Positions 31,180 to 40,906 of a DNA stretch of 64,000 bases are shown piece by piece (position 1 is the stretch's first letter; the number at the start of each line of letters is the position of its first letter). Under the pieces are notes generated by a model. The model had not been told where the DNA came from and made no database searches. It saw only the letters and a list, made by a program, of their open reading frames with translations. The stretch is from positions 1 through 64,000 of the forward strand of contig JAKEKT010000064.1 of the NCBI GenBank assembly GCA_021495925.1, in the 5' to 3' direction. The stretch comes from Diplodia intermedia. Its lineage: Eukaryota; Ascomycota; Dothideomycetes; Botryosphaeriales; Botryosphaeriaceae. The position numbers were made by a program, and so were the translations under genes.

Positions 31180-33097
31180 TCACCGCGCAAACGAGAACAC
31201 GAAACTAAAGCTGCTCTCCCGCCTCACCTCCTCCCTCCCCCGACTCTCCTCCCCGCTCTCCCCATGCCTCCTCTTCCTCCTCCTCCTCCTCCTCCTCCTA
31301 CCGTCCCCCACCTCCCCGTCGCTGACCGCCCATCTCCCCTCCCTACTCGTGCTCCGCGAGCCACGCCACACCTGCAGATACCCCAGCCCACTCTCCCTCC
31401 CATCACCCCCTCCTCTCATCCCCCCAAATGCCACACCACTTTCACCATCACCATCACCACCATCACCATCACCATCATCATCATCATCATCGCTGTACTC
31501 CCCGTAGCCGTACCCGCCGCCACCGGGACTGACCTCCCTCCTGCCACCACGACGACGACCACGACCATCACCACCATCCCCCACCGCGCGGCCACCGACG
31601 CACCCGCACCCGCACCCGCACCCGCCCCCGCCCCCGCCCCCCCGCTTCTCCGCCGCCGCACCGTACGCAGCAGCGGCAGACGACGGCCGGCGCAACGGCG
31701 ATGCCTCGCGGCTGCTAAGCGGCGTGCAAGGCGCGGTGGGCAATGGCGGGAGCGGGAGCGGAACGGGCAGGTGGTGGGGCGACGGACGGCGGCTGCTGTT
31801 GCTGCTGCTGCTGGTGCTGTTGCTGCTGGTGCTGCTGTGCGGAGGGTGGTGGTGGTGTTGTTGTTGTTGCTGTTGCAGGGCGCGATGCCGGTCTTGGGCC
31901 CAAGCGCGGACGATGGGGTGGGTGGTGAGGGTGCGGTGGGCGGGGTCGAGGGCGGGGGTGATGAGGGCGAGGGAGATGAGGGCGAGGGAGGAGAGGGCGA
32001 GGGAGGAGAGGAGGCGGATGGCGGCGGTGAAGGAGGGGGGTGGAGAGGCGGCGGCGGCGGCGGCGGCGGCGGCGTTGGGGTGGCGGGAGTGGAGCGAGCT
32101 CCATGCGGATCTGGCGGCGTCGAGGGGGACGGGGTTGTGGGGCGAGAGAGACAGGTGGGAGAGGAGGGCGAGTGCGGCGGCGCCGGTTGCCGTTGTGAGC
32201 GTTTTTGCCGAGAGCTCGCACGCGGCGTATGCGCTTGTCAACGTGCTGGACGGGTTGGCTTGGCGGCTTTGGACTGACGTCTTCTCTGCCTCGTACATTC
32301 GGACGTACGACGCGAATGAGCAGCGGCGGTTGGTGATGAAGGCTTTGGCGAGGATGAGGGAGAGGGCGTGGTTTTCTAAAAGCAACGCGGCTTCTTCGGC
32401 CTCGTGGGCTTCGGAGGACCCCGGCGGGACTGACCAGTCTATGCTTCGCTGTAACAGTAGGACGGAATCAGCGGTTGTCATGCGTCTGAGAACCAGCGGC
32501 TCCATAGTCGCATGGCGATGGACGGAGGTCTCCCGCGAAATGATGATGATGGACCCATGCTGACACAGAGGAAAGTATTCGGTGTAAGTGAAGTCGGGGT
32601 CGTTGGCGTTGTCCAGAATGAGGAGCCAGGTGTCATTGCTGCTCTCGAGGCTTTGGAGGGCGGGGCGAATGTCGTTGGTTGTGGCTCTGGGGGAGTCGAG
32701 AACTGCGGCGAAGCCATTTCGAGCCGCCTCAGGTGTGCTGACGTCGATCCAGAATACGGCCGCAAAGCTGTCTCGTGTCAATGAATCATATTGAGTGTAG
32801 AGAGAAGTCACTTTACCTCATTCGCACATCTTCTACAGCTTGGACGCACAGGGCCGTCTTCCCTTGACCTGACTTTCCGGTTATGACGAATCACTTCTGA
32901 CCAGGATGCTGCCTTGGGGATTGTAGAGCCTGCTTGATGATGTTTCTCTCATACACTCTACCAACAAAGCCCAGTGAGTAGGGATCCTTCGGATTCGAGT
33001 CGTAAGAGAGTCGTAGTGGTGACTGGAGTCAGAGTCAGCTTCGGGTGTGGTCAGCAGTAGACAGTATACAGCTTACCGAGGGATCCTGGCCAGCCAT
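31180..33097 (-). pseudogene. NB-ARC (NLR-type) NTPase gene with an internal stop codon
   Basis: Three exons, 33077-33097, 32817-33022 and 31180-32767 (introns 54 and 49 bp), keep one frame of 605 codons, interrupted by a single TGA at 32891-32893 (codon 51). Just before it is an NLR linker motif (GFVGRVYERNIIKQAL). Directly after it is a perfect Walker A (FVITGKSGQGKTAL). Walker B follows (WLLILDNAND), then IIIISR and a winged-helix-like part ending in THPIVRAWAQDR. The TGA is best explained as a nonsense change, for example TGG to TGA. Instead of ankyrin, TPR or WD repeats, the C-terminus (about the last 270 residues) is low complexity: poly-Gln/His, Ser, Gly, Asp and Arg tracts coded by microsatellites. 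Members of this class sense non-self and trigger cell death. The gene may be dead, or may start beyond the stop and lack part of its linker. Confidence 0.72.
31440..31640 (+). repeat. microsatellites in the NB-ARC gene tail
   Basis: (CAT/CAC)n runs lie around 31440-31490 and (CACCCG)n-type runs around 31600-31640. On the minus strand they encode poly-Asp/Gly and Gly/Cys tracts. Confidence 0.85.
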
Positions 33098-34014
33098 ATT
33101 TCCCGCCTCGGAGTGCGCGCAGATGATCGGAGGATTCACCAGGCAGACGGGCGGCCTACTCTCACGGAGATATAAATTCGACGACCTACCTACTTCCCCA
33201 AAAGGCCTACGGGGATCGACAAGCATCACGCGCCAGGAAGGCTGCGGATGTGGGCGGGCATGCGGGCCGCTCCAGGCTTGGCTGACCGAGTAGGGCGATT
33301 GGTTGCACTTGCAGCAGGCGTACGCTCAGCCTCAGAAGGCAGATGACCGGTCAAACGCGCTATGCAGGAATTACGCGCCAGAGGTTTTGCGCAGATGCGC
33401 AGCTTAGTGGGATCCCTCGCCTCGGTCGGTCAGAGTCGCGCTATCTCGAGGCTGTGTGGTCCCAACAGAAGTGGGATGCATGGTATCGAGCACAAGGCTG
33501 CGGGGTCTTGGAGGCAGGTGGGCTGTGCAGAGTCGTGAGCTGCTGCGTCTCGAACGTTGGCCATAGCCACCGGAAAACTGTCACGCCCTTCTAGCCCATG
33601 AGGTTTTGACAAGATGGCAATGGAGATAGCGAGACAAATGGCATGGAAATGGCCTTGGTTTATATGAGAGAGCCTCTCCGGACGAAGCCTTGCGTGCGAT
33701 CTGGTGTTCAGATATGGCTGCCCGTGAAGGCGTGTGGATTTAATACATTGTCTTCGATCAGGGTCTTTGATCTGGCCACGGTGGAGGAAAAGATGGAGTT
33801 GAGGATTGGGTGCGAAGGGATGTTAGTCAGGACTGAGTCAGCTGGGCGTCGTCCCACCACCACCTACCGGATTCGGCCTTAGCGCGCTGTCTCCGCATCC
33901 CACTTATCATCGCATCATTGGATATCGGCTTGACGTTTGACCGCGATACATCCTGGAGCTATTTAGCCTCATCAATCGTCTCTTCCATCCCATCTCCATC
34001 TCAAGCCATTGGTG
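33098..34014. other. gene-free divergent stretch
   Basis: This is 917 bases between the NB-ARC gene and the amidohydrolase, which are divergent. Small frames (for example 33343-33594) have no recognisable domain. Nothing else is seen. Confidence 0.5.
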
Positions 34015-36951
34015 ATGGAGAAGGACGGGTTGCCCACGTACGCTGCAGCTGCCAACCAGCCGGCCTCGCAGCCGCGGCGGCGATTCCGCAAGTCACGCAG
34101 CCTCAAAGTCATCGCCGTCGCGTGTCTTGTTTATCTTGCCTACGCCCAATGGCATCAACCCAGCATTGCTCCCCATCGGACAACCACCCTGTCGCTGGAG
34201 CGACTCCAAGCAGACCTGGCAACATGCGCCAAGCTACAGCACAAGCCCCAGGACCCCGTCGGTCAACGTGCCCGCAACGGCCGCTACATTGAGGGCCACA
34301 AGCCCACTCTAATCAAAAACGCAACTGTATGGGTCGGCGAGCCCGCTACGGGAACCAGCGAGGAAGATGCCCACGCAGGAAAAGGCTACTCCTGGCTGCA
34401 ATCCGACGTATTCCTCGAACACGGCCTGATCAAGAGCGTGGGCGCCAACATCGCAGCGGCCTCGCTCCCCTCGGACGTGCAAGTCTACGACGCCCAAGGC
34501 CGACCACTCACCGCCGGCGTCGTCGACATGCACAGCCACGCAGGCGTCAACCCGCTGCCCCAACTCCGCGGCAACGAAGACACCAACGAGATGTCGGCCG
34601 ACATCACGCCGTACGTGCGCTCCATCGACGGCCTGGACCCGCTCGACCCCCAGATCCAAGTCATCAAGTCGGGCGGGGTGACGACGTCGCTGGTGCTGCC
34701 CGGCTCGGGCAACAACATCGGCGGCGAGGCCTTCGTCGTCAAGCACGCCGTCGGCAAGCCCGACGGCCGCGTGGAAGTCAGCGCCGCCGACATGCTGGCC
34801 GACCCGGACCGCAGCTGGCGCTACATCAAGATGGCGTGCGGCGAGAACCCCAAGCGCGTCTACGGCAAGGCCGGCGAGCACGGTCCCACCAGCCGCATGG
34901 GCGAGTCGTGGGAGTTCCGCCACGCCTTCGAGCAGGCCGCCACGCTGGTGCGCGACCAGGACGACTGGTGCGCGGCGGCCCAAGCCGGCGGCGTGGACGC
35001 CGTCGAGACGTATCTCCCGCAGGACCTGCGCTGGGAGACGCTCGGCGCGGTGCTGCGCGGCCAGGTCCACGTCAACGCCCACTGCTACACCGTCCCCGAT
35101 CTCGAGGCCTTCATCGACCACACCAACGAGTTCAAGTTCCCCGTCCGCGCCTTCCACCACGCCCACGAGACCTACATCGTCCCCGAGGTAAGCCACCCTC
35201 CCCGCACAAACCGAATCGCACAAGACTAACCACCCGCCCAGATCCTCAAACGCGCCTGGGGCGGCCGTGCCCCCGCCGCCGCCCTCTTCGCCAACAACAT
35301 GGACTACAAGAGCGAAGCCTACCGCGGCTCGGAGCGCGCCGGCGCCATCCTCCACGCCGCCGGCATCACGCCCGTCTACGTGTCGGACAACCCGGTCCTC
35401 AACGCGCAGCACGTCATCTACGAGGCGGCCAAGGCGCGCGGCTACGGGCTGCCCTACCACGCCGCACTCGCCGGCGTGACCAGCGCGCCGGCCGAGCTGC
35501 TCGGGCTGGGCGGGCGCATCGGCAAGGTCAAGCCGGGCTACGACGCCGACGTCGTGGTGTGGGACAGCGACCCATTGAGCGTGGGCGCCGCGCCGGCGCA
35601 GGTGTGGATCGACGGCACCGCGCAGTACGAGAAGCCGTTCCTGCTGAACAAGCCGTGGAGCGGGCCGCCGAGCGTCGACGCCCTCACCGCACCACCCCAC
35701 GTCGACGACGACGAAGAAGAAGACCTCGCCATCCCCTCCGCCAACCTCATCTTCACCAACATCACCACCACCCTGCACCCCTCCTTCCCCTCCTCCCCCG
35801 CCCCCGCCGTCCTCATCATCACCGCCGGCGCCCTCACCTGCCTCGGCCCCTGCACCGCCGCCCTCGCCGCCACCTCCCGCACCACCCACACCACCATCCC
35901 CCTCCGCGCCGGCCACCTCACCCCCGCCCTCACCGCCTTCGCCTCGGACCTCGCGCTCTGCGAAATCGCCGCCGAGCGCGACACCTCCGACGGCGCCAAC
36001 ACCGCCACCTCGTTCTTCGCCCGCGCCGTCGACGGCCTCGCCTTCGGCACCAAGCAGCTCGCGGCCGCGCGGCGCCGCGGCGTCGCGCGCGCCGTGTCGG
36101 CGCCGCTGGCGGCGGGGGGCGGGGCGAGGGGGGTGGGCGTGGGGTTTTGGACGGATGGCGGGGACGGCGCCGTGTGGGGGGAGGAGGTGTCGGTGCATTA
36201 TGGCTTCGGGCGAGGGGTGAAGAGTGAGGCGACGCCGTCGTTGTCGGCGGCGGTGGGGGCGTTGAGGGGGAGGTTGTTGGAGGCGGTGGCGGGGCTGAAT
36301 GGGACGGCGGCGGAGAAGGTGGTGGGGCGGTACGACGAACAGGCGTTTCTGCGGCGTGTTGTTGGGGAGGGGCTGGCGCTGGTCGTGCATGTTGATAGCG
36401 CGGATACGATTAAGGCGCTGCTGCGCGTCAAGGCGGAGGTCGAGGACGCGCTGGCGCTGCTGGCCGATGGCGATGAGGGGGAGGGGGAGCGGACGCGCAG
36501 CTTGCGCCTCGTCCTCGTCGGCGCCGCAGAGTCGCACCTCCTCGCCCCCGACCTGGCTGCCGCCCGTGTAGCCGTCGTGCTCGCGCCGCTCCTGCAGTAC
36601 GGACAGCATTGGGACCAGCGCCGCTCGCTCACCGGCGCGCCGTTGACGAATGGCACCGCTATAGACGTGTTGCTGGATGCCGGCGTCGATGTCGCGATTG
36701 GCGTGTCGCCCTCGGAGACGTGGGAGGTGAGGGATTTGGGGCTGATGGCTGGGTGGGCGTATAGGAATGGCGGGGGGAGGCTGAGCGAGAAGGAGGCGGT
36801 GGGGTTGGTGAGTTGGCGGGTCGACGAGATTTTGGGGTTGGAGGGGAAAAGGGAGGACTGGGTTGTTTGGGAGGGGAGTCCGTTGGAGATTGGGGGGAGG
36901 GTTGTTGGTATGGGGGCGGGGAAGAGCGGGAAGGTGACGGTGTGGAGGTGA
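34015..36951 (+). CDS. membrane-anchored amidohydrolase (carbohydrate esterase 9-like)
   Basis: Two exons, 34015-35187 and 35242-36951 (intron 54 bp), give 960 residues. A cytosolic N-terminus is followed by a transmembrane anchor (about 33-48). A metal-dependent amidohydrolase domain follows, of the kind annotated in fungi as carbohydrate esterase family 9 or imidazolonepropionase-like. Metal-site residues are visible: HSH at 173-175 (VVDMHSHAGVNPL), His356 (NAHCYT), the FHHAHE segment near 380-385 and Asp440 (YVSDNPVL). VKPGYDADVVVWDSDPL at about 500 is the standard end of the first module. The second half (about 560-960) is more divergent, resembles a second amidohydrolase-like region and lacks a clear metal site. 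The first in-frame ATG is used. The last 800 bases are G-rich on the coding strand after a C-rich stretch at 35745-35930. The natural substrate is unknown. Confidence 0.9.
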
Positions 36952-37156
36952 GGGACGGGGCGACGGGTGCGGATTGGGGTTGAGTGAGCATCGGGCTTGC
37001 TGGCGGCTTGGTTGGGCAGGGCTGGCTGAGCGGCGGCTGGTTTGAGTAGATTGTATGTACATACGCCTCGCGACGTATGCGTGCGGGTCTTACAAACGCA
37101 CGACGGCATTCGACATATCCGTCGACAAATTGGATAACCCCCATCACCAGCCCTTT
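36952..37156. other. short convergent 3' region
   Basis: This is 205 bases between converging stop codons. No feature is recognised. Confidence 0.5.
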
Positions 37157-37579
37157 TCACACCACCACCCCCGGAAAATTCCTCCTAATAGCCTCCAAGT
37201 GATCCGGCTGCGGCAACGTAAACAACAGCCGCACCGTCGGCTTCTCATCCTTGACGCGATTCACCACGCGCTCAAACAACTCGCTCGTGTCCGCCACGCC
37301 CCTCATCCCCCAGCCGACGATTACGCCGTCCCATTCGCCCCCTTGCGCACTCCCTGTCCGCAGTTTCGTCGCGATGGCCTCGCACGTGTGGTCGTCGCCG
37401 TCGTCGGGATTCACGAACAGCGTTTCGGTATGGAGACCCGGCACGCGGGCGAGGGCGTCGATGCCGCGTTGCACGTTGGCGCGCAGGACGGCGGGGTCTG
37501 TCATGTTGGCGCGGTGGGTCGCTGTCCAGGAGAAGTCGAGGCCGAGGATGAGGATGGAGGTTGGTGGTGGCGTGGACAT
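37157..37579 (-). CDS. small conserved fungal protein, Rossmann-like
   Basis: A 140-residue single-exon protein. It opens with a beta strand (SILILGLDFS), continues with helices and strands in alternation (GVIVGWGMRGV, then TVRLLFTLPQ) and ends FPGVVV. The pattern suggests a small alpha/beta fold. Similar small cytosolic proteins are common in Pezizomycotina without an assigned role. No catalytic motif is visible and no signal peptide or membrane segment is present. Confidence 0.75.
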   Translation of the reverse strand: MSTPPPTSILILGLDFSWTATHRANMTDPAVLRANVQRGIDALARVPGLHTETLFVNPDDGDDHTCEAIATKLRTGSAQGGEWDGVIVGWGMRGVADTSELFERVVNRVKDEKPTVRLLFTLPQPDHLEAIRRNFPGVVV

Positions 37580-38139
37580 GGTTTCTTTTGGGGGCGCGGT
37601 GGTTGGGGGAAAATGGTTAGGGGTGTTGGTGTTTGGATCGCGTGTCGGGTGGTTTTTTCTTTCTCCTGAACTTTAGAATAGATGTTTGTGTGAGTGGTGC
37701 TGACGTCGTAGATGTTGCTGACGCCCTTTTTAAAGAGCGTGAACTAAAACATCGAATGGTTGGGACCGGATGCTACATCGGTTCCCGCACTGGATATTTC
37801 GAATGAAATTTGTGACGTGTTCAACTGGGAAATGGTTGTATCATTACTATTGACTTGACTGCATGTACTTTTCCCGTACTACACTAGCGAAGGTGCTATA
37901 GCAGAACAGAATCAATGCACCCGATTGGTCAGAACTGACGAGTGAGCTCTCGAGTTTCTTCCGCAGGATTCGTGTGATGTTTCATGCTCCATGCACCCGA
38001 CTCCGGAAGTCGCTCCTAAGTAAGAATAGCCTGCGCTTATGGTGCATATGCACGGTGATCAGAACCAAGGAGGATAAGAAGATGAGTTCCCACATCTTCA
38101 GTTTCGAAAGTAGTCTCTCACGGACCACTTTTGCCCCCA
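37580..38139. other. gene-free divergent stretch
   Basis: This is 560 bases between divergent genes, probably promoters of the small conserved protein and of the first HET gene. No element is recognised. Confidence 0.5.
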
Positions 38140-40503
38140 ATGCCAAGTGTACTCAGCATGTCCTTCGAGAATGCTTCTCCTGTTGAAGAAGAAACTAGTC
38201 CGTTTCGTGCCGACACCGCCCCAGGATATCTGAACGGAAACGGGCCAGAAGAGTCCGTTTCCGACGGCAAAGACGAAGGGACGGAAGGATGCGACACTTG
38301 CGGAAAGATCAACTCTGTCCTCGAGCAGAAAATATTGGAAGATCATATTTCCGATCACATTGGCCTTGTCAATGACCTTTTGCGCTCGGATTGCCATCTC
38401 CACAAGCCGCTACTCGACTGGCTATCGAAAGAACTGGAGTTTCACGAATCTAGGGGCGGTATGTTATCAATCTTTCGAGATTGCTTCTCGTCATCGTTCA
38501 ACTTTGTCATCGAGCCCACAGAGGGAACCGAAAACTCACCAAACTTCTGGCGACCGACTCCCGACTTCGACGTAGTGGAAAGCCAGGCAGATCAGTCCAT
38601 TGGGCTCGGCGTCAGACTCGACTCGCCATGGATTGAAACCAACAGGCTTCTCCAATGGTACAATGATTGCATCGATGACCATGCAGAGCAATGTTCGAGT
38701 CCTCAATTCTTCGCCCAGCTTCCAGCACCTAAGCCACAGCTTTTCATCGATACATTTCACAAATGTCTAGTCCCAGCTCCCAAGGACGCGCCATACCTGG
38801 CGTTGAGCTACGTATGGGGGAAGGTTGAGACGGTCAACACAGCCAAAAGCAATCTGGACCAGTTGCAAGAGTCGGGATCCCTGCAACATCTCATGGAGCA
38901 ACGCAAGATTCCAAGGACTATCCGGCAAGCCATCCAGCTGGCCCAGTCATTGAATGAGCGATACCTCTGGGTCGACAGCCTTTGCATTGTGCAAGATGAT
39001 TACGACATGCTGAAAGATCAACTAAACCGCATGTCATCAATTTTTGCCCACGCAAATGCTGTCATCATGCCGATTGATGGGGTTGATGCTGATTATGGTC
39101 TTCGAGGCCTCAAAGGCTCCCTGGACCAAGAAGAACGTCAAATAAAGCAGCTCGTGCTACCCTTTGGTGATAAAACGCTGCTCAAGCGGCACGAGATCGG
39201 GGAACAAAGACGCACCCCTCACAAAAAACAACAGTACTTTGACCGGGCCTGGACGTTCCAGGAGTACCACTTCGCCAGGCGGCGGATTTGCTTCGAGGAG
39301 GATAGCGTCTGGTTCCAGTGCTGCCGTTCCACCCACTACGAGGACCACCGACGTCCGGAATTGCCCGACGGCACACGAGACTGGACCTTCGACGTCGGAT
39401 ATCCTGCGCTCAATGTGTATTCGGACATGATACAAGACTTCAACCGACGGCAGCTCAGCTTTCCAGAAGACTGCTTGTCGGCGGTTGCTGGTATGCTGTC
39501 GTGCTACACCAAGGCCTTCAAGGGAGGCTTTCTGTGCGGCTTGCCCGAGATGTTCTTCGATGTCTGTTTGCTCTGGCAGCCCGCAGGAGACCTGGAACGA
39601 CGTGTACCGAGCAATGCCAGCACACTTTCACCTGCCGCGGAACCCTGTCTTCCTACATGGTCTTGGGCCGGCTGGCATGGTCCGGTCGACTTCGACGACT
39701 GGGCGACTGGGAACGATTGGATTGCTGCATGCCGCGGAAGGGTCGCCCTGACAGAGTGCCAGATATTCCCGATCACGGAATGGTATACGGGTGATGACCC
39801 TTCTGGCGCTGGGAAACGACGAATTGATGTTGAATGGTGCGCTTGGAGAGAAAGATACAAGGATCAAGACAGGGAATTGCCATCAGGCTGGACGAAAGAG
39901 CTGCGGGATCCCGAAATACCATTGACGTCGACGAATCACCCCGATGGCTACGGCGAGTATCTCTACAACCATGAATCCTGCAATGCTTCGTTCTGGTTTC
40001 CCATCCCGCTTTCGGATCCCGACTCCCAGCCGAGGATGAAACCAAACACTCGCTACATTTTCGGCTCTGTGCAAACGGTGACTCTTTATACTCTGGGCGC
40101 CGTCTCCGCACCTCCAGATCCTGGAAATGACCTGATGAGTGCCAGAGGCAAGTGCCCACGTATATCGCTTTGCAACGCCCAAAACGAATGGGCTGGAGTA
40201 CTACGGCTACACAGTCGCGACTACCTCGAGAAAAAGGGACTGCATCCCGTTGGAGCTAAGCATGCGGTGCAGCTGATTGCACTATCCCGAGGATCCATAC
40301 CGAACGCACTAGACTACGGCGCCTACTATCTGGAAGAATACTATATGGAAGGAAGACCAAAGCAGGGAGAGAACTACGAATACTATAACGTCATGTGGAT
40401 CATTTGCGAAGCAGGTATCGCTCGTCGCGAGGCTGTTGGACGTGTGCATAGGGGCATGTGGGAATCTCTGGAGCCGTCAGTGATTGACGTTGTGATTGGA
40501 TAA
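38140..40503 (+). CDS. HET-domain protein 1 (heterokaryon incompatibility type)
   Basis: A 787-residue single-exon protein. The HET domain (PF06985) begins near residue 210 with the classic LALSYVWG and continues with IPRTIRQAIQLAQSL and YLWVDSLCIVQDD. A conserved FDRAWTFQEYHFARR follows around residue 370. HET domains are TIR-related modules whose activation triggers regulated cell death during fungal non-self recognition. Upstream lies a Cys-containing N-terminus (CDTCGKI). Downstream, the C-terminal half has WSWAGW and other short motifs typical of HET proteins but no NACHT, ankyrin or WD repeats. The first ATG in frame is 38140; a second at 38158 would remove six residues. No disabling mutation is seen. 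Confidence 0.92.
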   Translation: MPSVLSMSFENASPVEEETSPFRADTAPGYLNGNGPEESVSDGKDEGTEGCDTCGKINSVLEQKILEDHISDHIGLVNDLLRSDCHLHKPLLDWLSKELEFHESRGGMLSIFRDCFSSSFNFVIEPTEGTENSPNFWRPTPDFDVVESQADQSIGLGVRLDSPWIETNRLLQWYNDCIDDHAEQCSSPQFFAQLPAPKPQLFIDTFHKCLVPAPKDAPYLALSYVWGKVETVNTAKSNLDQLQESGSLQHLMEQRKIPRTIRQAIQLAQSLNERYLWVDSLCIVQDDYDMLKDQLNRMSSIFAHANAVIMPIDGVDADYGLRGLKGSLDQEERQIKQLVLPFGDKTLLKRHEIGEQRRTPHKKQQYFDRAWTFQEYHFARRRICFEEDSVWFQCCRSTHYEDHRRPELPDGTRDWTFDVGYPALNVYSDMIQDFNRRQLSFPEDCLSAVAGMLSCYTKAFKGGFLCGLPEMFFDVCLLWQPAGDLERRVPSNASTLSPAAEPCLPTWSWAGWHGPVDFDDWATGNDWIAACRGRVALTECQIFPITEWYTGDDPSGAGKRRIDVEWCAWRERYKDQDRELPSGWTKELRDPEIPLTSTNHPDGYGEYLYNHESCNASFWFPIPLSDPDSQPRMKPNTRYIFGSVQTVTLYTLGAVSAPPDPGNDLMSARGKCPRISLCNAQNEWAGVLRLHSRDYLEKKGLHPVGAKHAVQLIALSRGSIPNALDYGAYYLEEYYMEGRPKQGENYEYYNVMWIICEAGIARREAVGRVHRGMWESLEPSVIDVVIG

Positions 40504-40906
40504 CGCGAATGGAAACACGAACAGAATTTTCGACAGGCTTCCCAACCTTCTGGAAGAAGACAACTTTGGCGTCAGTGTGGATGCTGCTGACCACCATGTT
40601 GAGGAGCGAGAGCTTGAACAGTGATGGGTCAGACTCTGCATCGGCACCCCGCCCGCCCTACATACCCTGGGCGGGATTTTGACTGGCAAAGGTCTTCAGC
40701 CTTGAACAAAAACGATGCTTATTTTTCATGATTGGGCGGATTGAAAGCGGAATATGTATGGCTGTTGACAGTAAGCAAGGCTGAACGACACAATGTCATG
40801 TGATGTGAGTTCTGCAACGCGGCATAAGACGATGCGGGGCTCAGCTCGATACAAGAGCCACTGATACAGCGTTTCCCTTCTGCCTCGCCCAACTTCTCCG
40901 TCCACA
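40504..40906. other. intergenic stretch, no gene seen
   Basis: This is 403 bases between tandem plus-strand genes. Nothing is recognised. Confidence 0.5.

Noticed and set aside
31120..32563. Long plus-strand frames opposite the NB-ARC gene
   Set aside because: They are Pro-, Thr- and Gly-rich shadows produced by microsatellites. The minus strand has Walker A, Walker B and matching splice sites.
34309..37062. Minus-strand 917-residue frame across the amidohydrolase
   Set aside because: It is a complement of a GC-rich coding region without any domain. The plus strand has the metal-binding motifs.
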